DNA of 64,000 nucleotides from positions 1-64,000 of the forward strand of contig NZ_BOMQ01000047.1 in assembly GCF_016862275.1 (NCBI RefSeq), written 5' to 3'. Position 1 is the first letter of the stretch. Each line of letters opens with the position of its first letter. Shown piece by piece: positions 24,955-34,056 of this stretch. The notes under the pieces are model-generated. The model did not search any database. It saw nothing but the letters and a program-made list of their open reading frames with translations, and was not told where the DNA came from. The translations under genes and the position numbers were made by a program. Source of the DNA: Actinoplanes nipponensis (GTDB lineage Bacteria; Actinomycetota; Actinomycetes; Mycobacteriales; Micromonosporaceae).

Positions 24955-25703
24955 TGACCGCGCCGACGATCACCGACCCCCAGCTCGCGCTGGTCCGGAG
25001 CGCCGCCGAGGCGGCCCTGGCCGTGCTGCCGACGAGCCGGGAGCTGCTGGTCGGCGCGCCGGTGAGCGCGCGGGCCGACATGCTGACCACCGGGCAGGCG
25101 GTCACCGCCAAGTTCAGCGGGGCGGCCACCGGCGAGGTCGTCGTCGTGGTCGGGCAGGACCTGGCCGACGCGCTGAAGGAGAGCCCGCTCGGCGAGCTGG
25201 ACCTGACCGCGGCCGTCCGGCCGGCGCTGGAGGCCGCGGCCCGCGCGTTCGGCCCGGTGGTGCTCGACCCGGGCCAGCTCATGGAGTCGGCCGTGGCGCT
25301 GAGCGCGATCGCCGCCAAGCCGGACGCCGTGGCCGTGCCGCTGCTCGACGGCGGAGACATCCGCGCCGTCATCGCCATGACGCTCACGCCGTGGCCCTCC
25401 GACGCGGCGCCCGGTGGCGTGGCCCGGCGCGGCGAGGGCGCGGCGCCGATGCGGGGCGGCCTGGACATGCTGCACGACGTCGAGATGGAGGTCTCGGCCG
25501 AGCTGGGCCGCACCCGGATGAGCGTGCGCGAGCTGCTCTCGCTCATCCCGGGAGCCATCGTGGAACTGGACCGCGCCGCCGGCAGCCCGGCCGACCTGCT
25601 GGTCAACGGCCGGCTGATCGCCCGCGGCGAGGTGGTCGTCATCGACGAGAACTTCGGCATCCGGATCACCGAGATCCTCGCGCCCGGCAGCGAACGGGAG
25701 TAA
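24954..25703 (+). CDS. fliN: Flagellar motor switch protein FliN/FliY
   Basis: Switch component at the base of the C-ring. It has 249 residues: a C-terminal SpoA domain (about 165-245: LHDVEMEVSAELGRTRMSVR, LIARGEVVVIDENFGIRITE) preceded by an N-terminal region of about 150 residues resembling the CheC-like part of FliY, in which I do not see the phosphatase ExxN pair. This makes it FliY-like in layout but probably without phosphatase activity. ATG at 24954 overlaps the fliM stop. Confidence 0.93.
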   Translation: MTAPTITDPQLALVRSAAEAALAVLPTSRELLVGAPVSARADMLTTGQAVTAKFSGAATGEVVVVVGQDLADALKESPLGELDLTAAVRPALEAAARAFGPVVLDPGQLMESAVALSAIAAKPDAVAVPLLDGGDIRAVIAMTLTPWPSDAAPGGVARRGEGAAPMRGGLDMLHDVEMEVSAELGRTRMSVRELLSLIPGAIVELDRAAGSPADLLVNGRLIARGEVVVIDENFGIRITEILAPGSERE

Positions 25704-25707
25704 CCCC

Positions 25708-26124
25708 TTGTTCGAACTCGTGCTGCGGATCGGCTTCTCCCTGCTGGTCGTCTTCGGCCTGATGTGGGGGCTGGCCCGGGTGGCGCGGCGCGGGGGCGTG
25801 GGCCGGCGCGGCTCGGGCAACCTCGCGGTGCTCACCCGGCAGACGCTGAGCCGCGGCTCGTCGGTGGCGGTCGTCCAGGTCGCGGACCGGGCGCTGATCC
25901 TGGGCGTCACCGACGCCCAGGTGAGCCTGCTGGGCGAGACCGATCTCGACGCGTTCGGCCACGAGCCGCACCCGCGGCCGGCGGCCCCGGCCGAGGGCGT
26001 GGCCCCGGCGGTGCATCCCACTGTGCTCCAGCACCACGGCGGCAAGCTGGACGGCTCGCTGCTGTCGCCGCGGACCTGGAGCTCGACCCTGGACTTCCTG
26101 CGTGACCGGACGACGAGGCGCTGA
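25708..26124 (+). CDS. fliO: Flagellar biosynthetic protein FliO
   Basis: Small membrane protein that helps FliP assemble. It has 138 residues: one N-terminal membrane helix (LVLRIGFSLLVVFGLMWGLA) followed by the basic FliO domain (LAVLTRQTLSRGSSVAVVQV, RALILGVTDAQVSLLGE) and a His/Pro-rich tail. Start at TTG 25708 with GGGAG nine bases upstream. It is directly before fliP as usual. Confidence 0.9.
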   Translation: MFELVLRIGFSLLVVFGLMWGLARVARRGGVGRRGSGNLAVLTRQTLSRGSSVAVVQVADRALILGVTDAQVSLLGETDLDAFGHEPHPRPAAPAEGVAPAVHPTVLQHHGGKLDGSLLSPRTWSSTLDFLRDRTTRR

Positions 26125-26125
26125 C

Positions 26126-26980
26126 ATGTGGCGGCGTACCCTGCTGATCCTGCTCTTCGCGCTGGGCGCGCTGGTGCCGGCCGCCGCGGCGCAGGCCGCG
26201 CCGCCGCAGCCCGTGCCGCAGCCGGCCGCGGTCGCCGTCGGCTACGAGTTGCCCCGGGCGCCGGGCCCCTCGGCCCCGGTCGCGCCCACGGTGACGCCCA
26301 GCGGCGGCGGCAGCATCAACTTCAACATCAACGGTACGAACCCCGACGGCAGCAAGCCGGCCTCCTCGCTGGTGATCGTGCTGGGGCTGACGCTGCTCTC
26401 GGTGGCCCCGGCCGTGCTGCTGCTCTGCACCTGCTTCACCAAGGTGTTCATGGTTCTCGGCATCACCCGCAACGCGCTCGGGCTGACCAGCCTGCCGCCC
26501 AACCAGGTGCTGGCCGGCCTGGCCCTGTTCATCAGCCTGTTCATCATGAGCCCGGTGGTGTCGCAGGTGAACGAGGTGGGCGTGCAGCCCTACCTGGCCG
26601 GCGACAAGACCCAGTCGCAGGCGTTCAACGACGGCGTCCGCCCGCTGCGCGAGTTCATGCTGAAGAGCACCCGCGAGGACGAGCTGGCCCTGCTGATCAA
26701 GGTGTCCGGGCAGCCGAAGCCGGCGACCCCGGCCGACGTCGAGCTCACCACGCTGATCCCGGCGTTCGTGCTGTCCGAGCTGCGCGCGGCGTTCATCATC
26801 GGCTTCGTCATCTTCATCCCGTTCCTCATCATCGACATGGTCGTCTCCGCGTCGCTGATGTCGCTGGGCATGATGATGCTGCCCCCGGTGACCGTGGCGA
26901 TGCCGTTCAAGCTGCTGCTGTTCGTGCTGGTGAACGGCTGGGGGCTGATCATCACGGCGCTGGTCGGTTCGTACCGATGA
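26126..26980 (+). CDS. fliP: Flagellar export gate protein FliP
   Basis: Core of the type III export gate. It has 284 residues: a signal sequence (MWRRTLLILLFALGALVPAA), a periplasmic Pro-rich spacer, then the FliP domain with helices and the conserved CTCFTKVFMVLGITRNALG, LFISLFIMSPVV, and the C-terminal DMVVSASLMSLGMMMLPP. ATG at 26126. The stop overlaps the fliR start (ATGA), leaving no room for fliQ. Confidence 0.97.
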   Translation: MWRRTLLILLFALGALVPAAAAQAAPPQPVPQPAAVAVGYELPRAPGPSAPVAPTVTPSGGGSINFNINGTNPDGSKPASSLVIVLGLTLLSVAPAVLLLCTCFTKVFMVLGITRNALGLTSLPPNQVLAGLALFISLFIMSPVVSQVNEVGVQPYLAGDKTQSQAFNDGVRPLREFMLKSTREDELALLIKVSGQPKPATPADVELTTLIPAFVLSELRAAFIIGFVIFIPFLIIDMVVSASLMSLGMMMLPPVTVAMPFKLLLFVLVNGWGLIITALVGSYR

Positions 26981-27741
26981 ACGCCGACCTGCCCATCGCC
27001 GAGCTGATCGCGGTCATGCTGGGCGCGGTGCGGGCCGGCGCGTGGCTGATGCTCTGCCCGCCGTTCAACTCGCGGCTCATCCCGGCGCAGGTCAAGGCGC
27101 TGCTCTCGGTCGGGCTGGCGCTGCCGATGGCGCCCTACCTGAGCGCTTCGGTGCCCTCGGTGCAGACCTCGGCGATCATCGCGAGCGCGGTGCTGCAGGT
27201 GTTCGTGGGGGCCGGGCTGGGCTTCATCACGTTCCTGTTCTTCGCGGCCATCCAGGCGGCCGGCGACCTGCTGGACGTCTTCGGCGGCTTCACCCTCGCG
27301 TCCGCGTACGACCCGTTGTCGCAGAACCAGAGCTCGGTCTTCGGGCGCTTCTACAACCTGGTGGCGGCCACGCTGCTGTTCGCCAGCGACGGCCACCAGC
27401 TCGTGCTGCGCGGGTTCCTGCAGTCGTACAAGACGCTGCCGCTGGACGCCACCTTCTCCCTGGAGACGTTCAGCAAGCTGCTCACCAGCGGCATCGGCGA
27501 GATGGTGATCGCCGCCGTGCAGATCGCCGGCCCGCTGATCGCCGTGCTGTTCCTCACCGATGTCGCCTTCGGCCTGCTCAACCGGGTCGCGCCCGCGCTG
27601 AACGCGTTCCAGCTGGGCTTCCCGGCGAAGATCTTCCTGCTGCTCACCCTGTCCGGCACCGCGATCGCGGTGCTGCCGAGGGCGCTGGACACGCTGATCG
27701 ACAAGGCCGTCGTCGCGGTCGTCCGGCTGAGCGGGGGGTGA
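26977..27741 (+). CDS. fliR: Flagellar export gate protein FliR
   Basis: Export gate component. It has 254 residues and about six membrane helices. Conserved stretches include RAGAWLMLCPPFNSRLIPAQ, FGGFTLASAYDPLSQNQSSV and a C-terminal VAPALNAFQLGFPAKIFLLL. ATG at 26977 overlaps the fliP stop. In most bacteria fliQ sits between fliP and fliR; here they are joined directly. Confidence 0.97.
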   Translation: MNADLPIAELIAVMLGAVRAGAWLMLCPPFNSRLIPAQVKALLSVGLALPMAPYLSASVPSVQTSAIIASAVLQVFVGAGLGFITFLFFAAIQAAGDLLDVFGGFTLASAYDPLSQNQSSVFGRFYNLVAATLLFASDGHQLVLRGFLQSYKTLPLDATFSLETFSKLLTSGIGEMVIAAVQIAGPLIAVLFLTDVAFGLLNRVAPALNAFQLGFPAKIFLLLTLSGTAIAVLPRALDTLIDKAVVAVVRLSGG

Positions 27742-27744
27742 TCC

Positions 27745-28836
27745 GTGGCCGGCGAGAAGACCGAACAGCCCACCCCGCAGAAGCTCAAGAAGGCCAAGCA
27801 GGAGGGCCAGATCGGGCGCAGCCAGGACATCGGCGCCTGGTTCGGCATGCTGGCCGCCAGCATCGTGCTGCCGCGCACGCTGGGCTCGACCATGCAGCAC
27901 TCCCAGGAGCTGATGGCCAAGGTCCCGGACGTCATCGCCGACCCGGACCCGCAGGTGGCGATGGACATCCTCAAGGACGGCATGATGAGCGCCGCCTGGG
28001 CCGTGCTGCCGCTGGCGCTGACCATGATGGCCGTGGGCATCGCGGCGGCCGGCGCCCAGGGCGGCATCCGGGTCGCCACCAAGCTGTTCATCCCGAAGTT
28101 CAGCCGGCTCAACCCGCTGCCCGGCATCAAGAAGATGTTCGGCCCGCAGTCGCTCTGGGAGGGCACCAAGGCGCTGGTCAAGACCGGGGTGCTGGGCGGC
28201 GTGCTGTACCTGACGATGAAGGACATCGTGCCGCTGCTGATGACCGCGGGCCAGCTGCAGATCGGCGCGCTGCTCGGCGTGATCGACGACGCGGTGCTGT
28301 CGCTGATCCGGGCGGCCGCGGTGGCCGGCATCGTGATGGCCGCCGCCGACTACTTCGTGGTGCGCCGGCGCACCAACAAGCAGCTGCGGATGAGCAAGGA
28401 GGAGGTCAAGCAGGAGCACAAGAACACCGAGGGCGACCCGCACGTCAAGGGCCAGATCCGGGCCCGGCAGATGGCCATGGCCCGCAACCGGCAGATGGCC
28501 GACGTGCCGACCGCCGACGTGGTGCTGGTCAACCCCACCCACGTCGCCGTCGCTCTGCGGTACGACCCGGAGCGCGGCGCCCCCCGGGTGCTGGCCAAGG
28601 GCCGGGGCGCGACCGCCCAGAAGATCCGGGAGCTGGCCGCCGAGCACCGCATCCCGATGGTGCAGGACGTGCCGCTGGCCCGGGCCCTGGAGAAGAGCGT
28701 GGAGGTGGGGATGGAGATCCCGGCCGACTTCTACGGCGCGGTGGCCAAGGTGCTGGCGTTCGTGATGAGCCTGAAGGCCAAGGGATCGGCGGCTGGGGTC
28801 CATCGCCCCCCGAACCCGACCCCGGCGGTCGCATAG
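27745..28836 (+). CDS. flhB: Flagellar export switch protein FlhB
   Basis: Gate protein controlling substrate specificity together with FliK. It has 363 residues: the signature start GEKTEQPTPQKLKKAKQEGQ, four membrane helices (about 30-215), and a cytoplasmic domain with the autocleavage site NPTH (Asn263-Pro264) in LVNPTHVAVALRYD. GTG start at 27745, four bases after fliR. Confidence 0.97.
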   Translation: MAGEKTEQPTPQKLKKAKQEGQIGRSQDIGAWFGMLAASIVLPRTLGSTMQHSQELMAKVPDVIADPDPQVAMDILKDGMMSAAWAVLPLALTMMAVGIAAAGAQGGIRVATKLFIPKFSRLNPLPGIKKMFGPQSLWEGTKALVKTGVLGGVLYLTMKDIVPLLMTAGQLQIGALLGVIDDAVLSLIRAAAVAGIVMAAADYFVVRRRTNKQLRMSKEEVKQEHKNTEGDPHVKGQIRARQMAMARNRQMADVPTADVVLVNPTHVAVALRYDPERGAPRVLAKGRGATAQKIRELAAEHRIPMVQDVPLARALEKSVEVGMEIPADFYGAVAKVLAFVMSLKAKGSAAGVHRPPNPTPAVA

Positions 28837-28863
28837 GACCATAGCCACAATCTGGGAGATTTA

Positions 28864-28889
28864 CTCACATCATGCGCCCCACTGCGGGA
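28864..28889 (+). promoter_or_regulatory. Weak FliA-type promoter candidate before flhA
   Basis: CTCA (28864-28867), 16 bases, GCGGGA (28884-28889), with only four of six -10 positions matching. Position (25 bases before the preferred GTG) and spacing fit the other flagellar promoters. flhA may also be read through from flhB. Confidence 0.4.
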
Positions 28890-28913
28890 GTATCAGCAAG
28901 TGGAGGGGGTGCT

Positions 28914-30956
28914 GTGAAAGACCGCAACCTCAGCAAGTTCGCCGTACCCATCGGGGTCATCGGCATCATCGTCATGATGGTCGTGCCCCTGCCGACCTTC
29001 CTGCTCGACCTGCTCATCGCCCTCAACATCACCGGCGCCCTGCTGATCCTGCTCGTCGCCATGTTCGTCCAGCGGCCGCTCGACTTCTCCGTCTTCCCGG
29101 CGCTGCTGCTGGTGGCCACCCTCTTCCGGCTGGCCCTCAACATCAGCGCCACCCGGCTGGTGCTGCGCGACGGCGACGCCGGCAAGGTCATCCACGCGTT
29201 CGGCAGCTTCGTGGTCGGCGGATCCCTGGTCATCGGCCTGGTGATCTTCCTGATCCTGATCATCGTGCAGATCGTGGTGGTCACCAAGGGCGCCGAGCGG
29301 GTCGCCGAGGTCGGCGCCCGCTTCACCCTGGACGCGATGCCCGGCAAGCAGATGGCGATCGACGCCGACCTCAACGCCGGCCTGATCGACGAGGCGCAGG
29401 CCAAGCAGCGCCGCGCCGACGTGGCCGCCGAGGCCGACTTCTACGGCGCGATGGACGGTGGCTCCAAGTTCGTCAAGGGCGACGCCATCGCCGCGATCAT
29501 CATCACGGTGATCAACCTGGTCGGCGGCTTCGCGATCGGCATGCTCCAGGAGGGCATGTCCCCGGCGGACGCGATGAACCACTACAGCCTGCTGACCGTC
29601 GGCGACGGCCTGGTCTCGCAGATCCCCGCCCTGCTGCTGTCGGTGGCCACCGGTCTGATCACCACCCGCTCGGCCACCACCGGCGACATGGGCAGCAGCG
29701 TCACCAGCCAGCTCAGCCAGAACAAGCTCGCGCTGCGCATCGCCGGCGGCGCCGCGCTCGGCCTGTGCGTCATCCCCGGCCTGCCCAAGGTCCCGTTCCT
29801 GCTGATCGGCGCGACCGTGCTGCTGATCGCCCAGCGGATCAAGGACCCGGCGCCGGAGGCCGAGGGGACCCCGGCGGCCGAGCTGGACCGGCCCGCCCCG
29901 GACTCCCCCGAGCAGCTGCTCGGCGAGATGCGCGTCGACCCGCTGGAGCTGGCGCTCTCCCCCGACCTGGTCGACCTGGTCGACTCCAACGGCGGCGACC
30001 TGCTGGACCGGGTCCGGGCCCTGCGCCGCAAGATGGCCCTGGAGCTGGGCATGGTCATGCCGCCCGTGCGGACCCGCGACGACCTCGACCTGCCGCTGTC
30101 GTCGTACGCGATCCGGATCAGCGGCGTCGACGCCGGCAGCGGGCAGGCCCCGCCCGGCACCGTGCTGGCCATCGGCGACGGCCTGCAGGCGCTGCCCGGC
30201 CGGGCCGGCGTCGAGCCGGTCTTCGGGCTGGCCGGCAAGTGGGTCCCGGCCGAGCTGCACTACCAGGCGGAACTGTCCGGCGCGACGGTCGTGGACCGGG
30301 CCTCGGTGATCATCACGCACCTGGCCGAGATCGTCCGGCAGAACGCCAGCCGGCTGCTCGGCCGCGAGGACGTGCGGTCGCTGACCGAGATGGTCAAGCG
30401 CACCAACCCCGTGGTGGTCGAGGAGCTGACCCCGTCGCTGCTCAGCCTGGGCCAGATCCAGCGGGTGCTGCAGGCGCTGCTCGACGAGGGCGTGCCGATC
30501 CGCGACCTGGTCCGGATCTTCGAGTCGCTGTCGCTGCGCGCCAAGGTGTCCGCCGACCACGACGGCCTGGTCGAGGCGGCCCGGGCCGCCTTGGGCCCGG
30601 CCATCGCCGCGCAGTACGCCGCCGGTGGCCGGCTCACCGTCATCACGCTCGAACCGATGCTCGAGCAGGGCCTGCTCGAGTCGCTGCGGCCCAGCGAGAC
30701 CGGCGCCTTCATGGCGATCGACGGCATGCGCGCCGAGGCGATCGTCACCGAGGCCGGCCGGCTCGTCGAGGCCGCCGAACAGCAGGGCATCACCCCGGTG
30801 CTGGCCTGCTCACCGCAGCTGCGGCTGCCACTGATGCGTCTCCTGCGCGCGGGATCCCACCGCGTGCAGGTGCTGTCCTATTCCGAGATCTCCGGTTCCA
30901 CCGCACAGATCGAGACCATGGGGGTGGTGAACGGTGCCTACGCGGGTGCTGCTTGA
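28914..30956 (+). CDS. flhA: Flagellar export protein FlhA
   Basis: Main export-gate protein, using the proton gradient and docking chaperone-substrate complexes. It has 680 residues from GTG at 28914: eight membrane helices in the first 310 residues, the FHIPEP-type region (VVVTKGAERVAEVGARFTLD, MPGKQMAIDADLNAGLIDE), and a cytoplasmic domain ending near IETMGVVNG. GTG at 28914 has GGAGGGGG upstream; an ATG at 28872 is in frame but has no site and lies inside a promoter candidate. The end overlaps the next gene by 23 bases. Confidence 0.97.
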   Translation: MKDRNLSKFAVPIGVIGIIVMMVVPLPTFLLDLLIALNITGALLILLVAMFVQRPLDFSVFPALLLVATLFRLALNISATRLVLRDGDAGKVIHAFGSFVVGGSLVIGLVIFLILIIVQIVVVTKGAERVAEVGARFTLDAMPGKQMAIDADLNAGLIDEAQAKQRRADVAAEADFYGAMDGGSKFVKGDAIAAIIITVINLVGGFAIGMLQEGMSPADAMNHYSLLTVGDGLVSQIPALLLSVATGLITTRSATTGDMGSSVTSQLSQNKLALRIAGGAALGLCVIPGLPKVPFLLIGATVLLIAQRIKDPAPEAEGTPAAELDRPAPDSPEQLLGEMRVDPLELALSPDLVDLVDSNGGDLLDRVRALRRKMALELGMVMPPVRTRDDLDLPLSSYAIRISGVDAGSGQAPPGTVLAIGDGLQALPGRAGVEPVFGLAGKWVPAELHYQAELSGATVVDRASVIITHLAEIVRQNASRLLGREDVRSLTEMVKRTNPVVVEELTPSLLSLGQIQRVLQALLDEGVPIRDLVRIFESLSLRAKVSADHDGLVEAARAALGPAIAAQYAAGGRLTVITLEPMLEQGLLESLRPSETGAFMAIDGMRAEAIVTEAGRLVEAAEQQGITPVLACSPQLRLPLMRLLRAGSHRVQVLSYSEISGSTAQIETMGVVNGAYAGAA

Positions 30957-32502
30957 GGGTCCGGCCATCGAGCCGTTGCTGGCGCAGGTGCGCGACGAGT
31001 ACGGCTCCTCAGTCCGGATCATCTCGGCCGACAAGGTCCGTAGCGGTGGCTTCGGCGGTTTCTTCGCCAAGCAACACTACGAGCTGTCGGTCGAGGTTCC
31101 CGACGCCGAAGAACGTATGGACGTGCCACGCCGACCGCCGGCGGCCGAAGAGCCGCCGCAGACGCTGGAACAGTTGCTGGCCCGGGCCGAGTCCCGGGAC
31201 CGGATCACGCCGGACGGCGCCCCGCCCACCGACCGGCTCGCCGGCCGGGACGCGGGGATGGGCGACGCGGAGGCCGCGGTGGGCCGTCCCGGCCTCGGCG
31301 CCGGCCAGCCGGGCGCCGCCGGGCGGGCCGCGGCCGACCCGGGCGCCGCCTTCGCGGAACTGATGGCCGGCCTGGACAAGGCCGACACCAACCCGTGGGG
31401 GCGGCCGAGCCCGCGGGGACAGGGCGCCGACACCGAGCGGCCGGACGGGCCGACGGTACGGCCGTTCCGCCCGGCGCAGGCCACCGGCTCCCCGGTCAAC
31501 GGCGGCCACTCGGGCACCCGCCCGCTGCCGCCCGTACCGTCGCTCGCGGAGCTCATGGGCGGTCTCGGGGTGAGCGACGCGCCGGCCTACCCGTCGAACG
31601 CGGCCGCGAACCGGGCCGCGCAGAACCCGGCGCCGCCCCGCACCGCGGCCGCGGCGTACGGGCTGGTGCCGACCTCGCCCGCGCCGGCCGGCAACGGGCT
31701 GGCCGAGACGCTGGCCGGGCTCGGGCTGGGGGCGCCCGCCGCCCCGGCCGGGCCGGCCGTGCACGCCACGACGACGTCCCAGTCGCCGGCCGTGCTGCGG
31801 CCGATGCAGGCCGATCCGGTGCAGCAGAACCTGATGCGGGTCGGCATGCCGGCGGAGCTGGCCGCGCAGATCGTCGGCGGGGACACCTACGCCGGGGTGC
31901 TCAGCGTGCTGGCCTCCCGGCCCGGCGCCCCACCGGTGCCGGACGCGCCCGGCGAGATCCTGGTGCTCTGCGGGGACGTGGACCACGCGCTGCCGATCGG
32001 CCGCAAGCTCTGCGAGCAGGCCGGGATCGACCAGGCCCACCTCATGCTGGGCGGCCCCACCGCCGCCGGTACCGGCATGCACTCCTCGCGGGTGCTCGGG
32101 GATCCGCCGGTCGCCGCGGGCAAGGCCGAGCGGCTGCAGAGCGCCGACCACGCCTGGATCGTGGTGGTCGACGCGCCGGTCGGGGGCACCGACCCGATCT
32201 ACGTCAGCGACATGTGCGACGCGCTCGGCGCCACCGCCGTCTGGGCGGTCGTGGACGCGACCCGCAAGACCGCCGACACCGCGCGGCACCTGCGGACGCT
32301 CGGCGAGGTGGAGGCGCTGGTCGTGCACAGCGTCGACATCACCGCGGACCCCGCCACCGTGCTGGGCCTGGACCTGCCGATCGTGTCGCTGGACGGCAAG
32401 CCCGCCACCCCGCACGCCTGGGCCGCCATGCTCTGCGCCCGGATCGCGGCGGACGTGGTGCCGATGGCGGCCCTGCCGCGGCGGCCCGCCCGGGGCCGGT
32501 AG
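30934..32502 (+). CDS. flhF: FlhF-like protein with degenerate GTPase domain
   Basis: Position and ends identify it as FlhF, which in polar flagellates sets flagellar position. The 522-residue protein has the FlhF N-terminal domain (VRDEYGSSVRIISADKVRSG, GGFFAKQHYELSVEV), a long Ala/Pro/Gly-rich linker (about 70-290) and an SRP-GTPase-like C-terminal part. That part lacks the P-loop: ILVLCGDVDHALPIGRKL stands where GxTGxGKT is expected, DTAGR is replaced by VDAPVGG and TKxD by HSVD. GTP binding is therefore unlikely. Start is GTG at 30934 within flhA. Confidence 0.8.
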   Translation: MPTRVLLEGPAIEPLLAQVRDEYGSSVRIISADKVRSGGFGGFFAKQHYELSVEVPDAEERMDVPRRPPAAEEPPQTLEQLLARAESRDRITPDGAPPTDRLAGRDAGMGDAEAAVGRPGLGAGQPGAAGRAAADPGAAFAELMAGLDKADTNPWGRPSPRGQGADTERPDGPTVRPFRPAQATGSPVNGGHSGTRPLPPVPSLAELMGGLGVSDAPAYPSNAAANRAAQNPAPPRTAAAAYGLVPTSPAPAGNGLAETLAGLGLGAPAAPAGPAVHATTTSQSPAVLRPMQADPVQQNLMRVGMPAELAAQIVGGDTYAGVLSVLASRPGAPPVPDAPGEILVLCGDVDHALPIGRKLCEQAGIDQAHLMLGGPTAAGTGMHSSRVLGDPPVAAGKAERLQSADHAWIVVVDAPVGGTDPIYVSDMCDALGATAVWAVVDATRKTADTARHLRTLGEVEALVVHSVDITADPATVLGLDLPIVSLDGKPATPHAWAAMLCARIAADVVPMAALPRRPARGR

Positions 32503-32505
32503 CCC

Positions 32506-32751
32506 GTGATCCGGCCCTCCGTCCTGCTGTTCGCGGTGCTGATGAGCGCACCGGCGCTGTACCGCTACGTCACCGACGAGGTCGACATCAGCCAGGTGCT
32601 GATCCGCTTCCTCATCGCCGTGCCGATCGCCGCGGTCCTGCTCGCCGGGTTGCGCTTCGTCACCGCCGGGTACGGCCGGACGGAGGAGCCGGGCACCCCC
32701 ACGACGCCGTCGCCGGGCGGCGCCGCGGAAAGCCGGCCGGGTCCCTCATGA
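32506..32751 (+). CDS. Small two-helix membrane protein, unknown
   Basis: The 81-residue product has a first hydrophobic helix (PSVLLFAVLMSAPALYRYV), a short acidic loop (TDEVDISQ), a second helix (VLIRFLIAVPIAAVLLAGLR) and a Pro/Gly/Ser-rich tail. GTG start three bases after the flhF-like stop, so it is probably cotranscribed with the flagellar genes. No family recognised. Confidence 0.7.
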   Translation: MIRPSVLLFAVLMSAPALYRYVTDEVDISQVLIRFLIAVPIAAVLLAGLRFVTAGYGRTEEPGTPTTPSPGGAAESRPGPS

Positions 32752-32791
32752 GGACCGTTTGTGCAGTTCAGGCCGGGGTAGTCGGCGGTTC

Positions 32792-33889
32792 GTGACTGCT
32801 GTGGACAATCGGACCGTCGCGCGGTGCACGATGGTCGTCATCGGCCTGGTGCTGGCGACGGTGCTGCTGCTCACCCTGGCCTACGAGACCCGCCGGGTGC
32901 TGACCTGGATCGTCATCGCGGTGTTCTTCGCGGTGGCGCTGCATCCGGCGGTCAGCCTGCTCGACCGCCGGATCGGCTGGATGCGCCGGTGGCTGGCCAC
33001 GCTGCTGGTCTTCCTCCTGGCCTTCGCCTTCATCGCCGGCCTGGTCACGGTGTTCGTCATCCCGCTGGTGCGCGAGGGCACCCAGCTGGCCGACGACCTG
33101 CCGGCGCTGATCGCGGACATCCGGGCCGGCCGGGGCCCGGTCGGCGACCTGGCGGAACGCTTCCACGTGCTCGACTACGCGCAGAGCCACTCCGCGCAGA
33201 TCCGCGGCTACCTCTCCGGGCTGGGCGCGCCCACCCTCGCCGCCCTGCAGGGCGCGGCCACCGGGGTCGCGGGGGCGCTGACGGTCTTCGTGCTCTCCTA
33301 CCTGATGGTGCTCGAGGCCCCGAAGGTGATCAGCGGGTTCCTGGCGCTGTTCCCGGAGCACCGGGCCGAGCGCATCCGCCGGGTCAGCCACGACTGCGCC
33401 CGGACGGTGACCGGGTACATCACCGGCAACCTGTTGATCAGCCTGATCTGCGGGCTGCTGACGTACCTGGTGCTGGCCGTGCTGGGGGTGCCGTTCGCCG
33501 GGCTGATCGCGCTGTTCGTGGGCCTGGCCGATCTGATCCCGCTGGTCGGGGCGACGCTCGGCGCGGTGGTCGCGGTGCTGGCCGCGTTCACCGACTCGGT
33601 GGTCTCCGGCCTGGTCGTGCTGGCCTTCTTCGTGCTCTACCAGCAGTTGGAGAACCACCTGCTGCAGCCGCTCATCTTCGCCCGGACCGTGCAGCTCAAT
33701 CCGCTCACCGTGTTGCTGGCGATCCTGATCGGGGTGGAGCTGGCCGGCATCCTCGGCGCGCTGCTGGCCATCCCGGTGGCCGGCATCCTGCAGATCATCG
33801 CCCGCGACATCTGGGACACCCGGAGGGGCCGGCTCAAGCCGGAGCCGACCGTCGGCGAGGACCGGACGACGGCGCCCGACCCGGCCTGA
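32792..33889 (+). CDS. AI-2E family transporter (PerM-type permease)
   Basis: Polytopic membrane protein of the AI-2E/PerM family, whose substrates are mostly unproven. It has about 365 residues with helices at both ends and the C-terminal block typical of the family: PFAGLIALFVGLADLIPLVG, then VVLAFFVLYQQLENHLLQPL and LTVLLAILIGVELAGILGALLA. The N-terminus is uncertain: GTG at 32792 or 32801 or ATG at 32831; none has a clear ribosome site. No sign of a flagellar role beyond position. Confidence 0.88.
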   Translation: MTAVDNRTVARCTMVVIGLVLATVLLLTLAYETRRVLTWIVIAVFFAVALHPAVSLLDRRIGWMRRWLATLLVFLLAFAFIAGLVTVFVIPLVREGTQLADDLPALIADIRAGRGPVGDLAERFHVLDYAQSHSAQIRGYLSGLGAPTLAALQGAATGVAGALTVFVLSYLMVLEAPKVISGFLALFPEHRAERIRRVSHDCARTVTGYITGNLLISLICGLLTYLVLAVLGVPFAGLIALFVGLADLIPLVGATLGAVVAVLAAFTDSVVSGLVVLAFFVLYQQLENHLLQPLIFARTVQLNPLTVLLAILIGVELAGILGALLAIPVAGILQIIARDIWDTRRGRLKPEPTVGEDRTTAPDPA

Positions 33890-34056
33890 CGGCGCGGCCC
33901 ACCACCTGGGCCACACCGTGCGCCTGCGGCGCATCCGGTCGATGGACGACCCCACGGCCGTCTTCACCCGTCCCCCGACACGCTTGACGAGTGGTTAACA
34001 TTTCCGTTTTGACCGCATATGTTACCTCCGGCTCGACTGCCCACCGGAGGTGAACC

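Noticed and set aside
26977..26980. Possible hidden fliQ near fliP/fliR
   Set aside because: The two genes overlap; no other frame there encodes two hydrophobic helices of FliQ type.
33920..33937. GCGCCTG-CGGC-GCATCCG as a TcrA box for the sulfotransferase gene
   Set aside because: Only 11 of 14 positions match and no CTCA-type promoter lies nearby.
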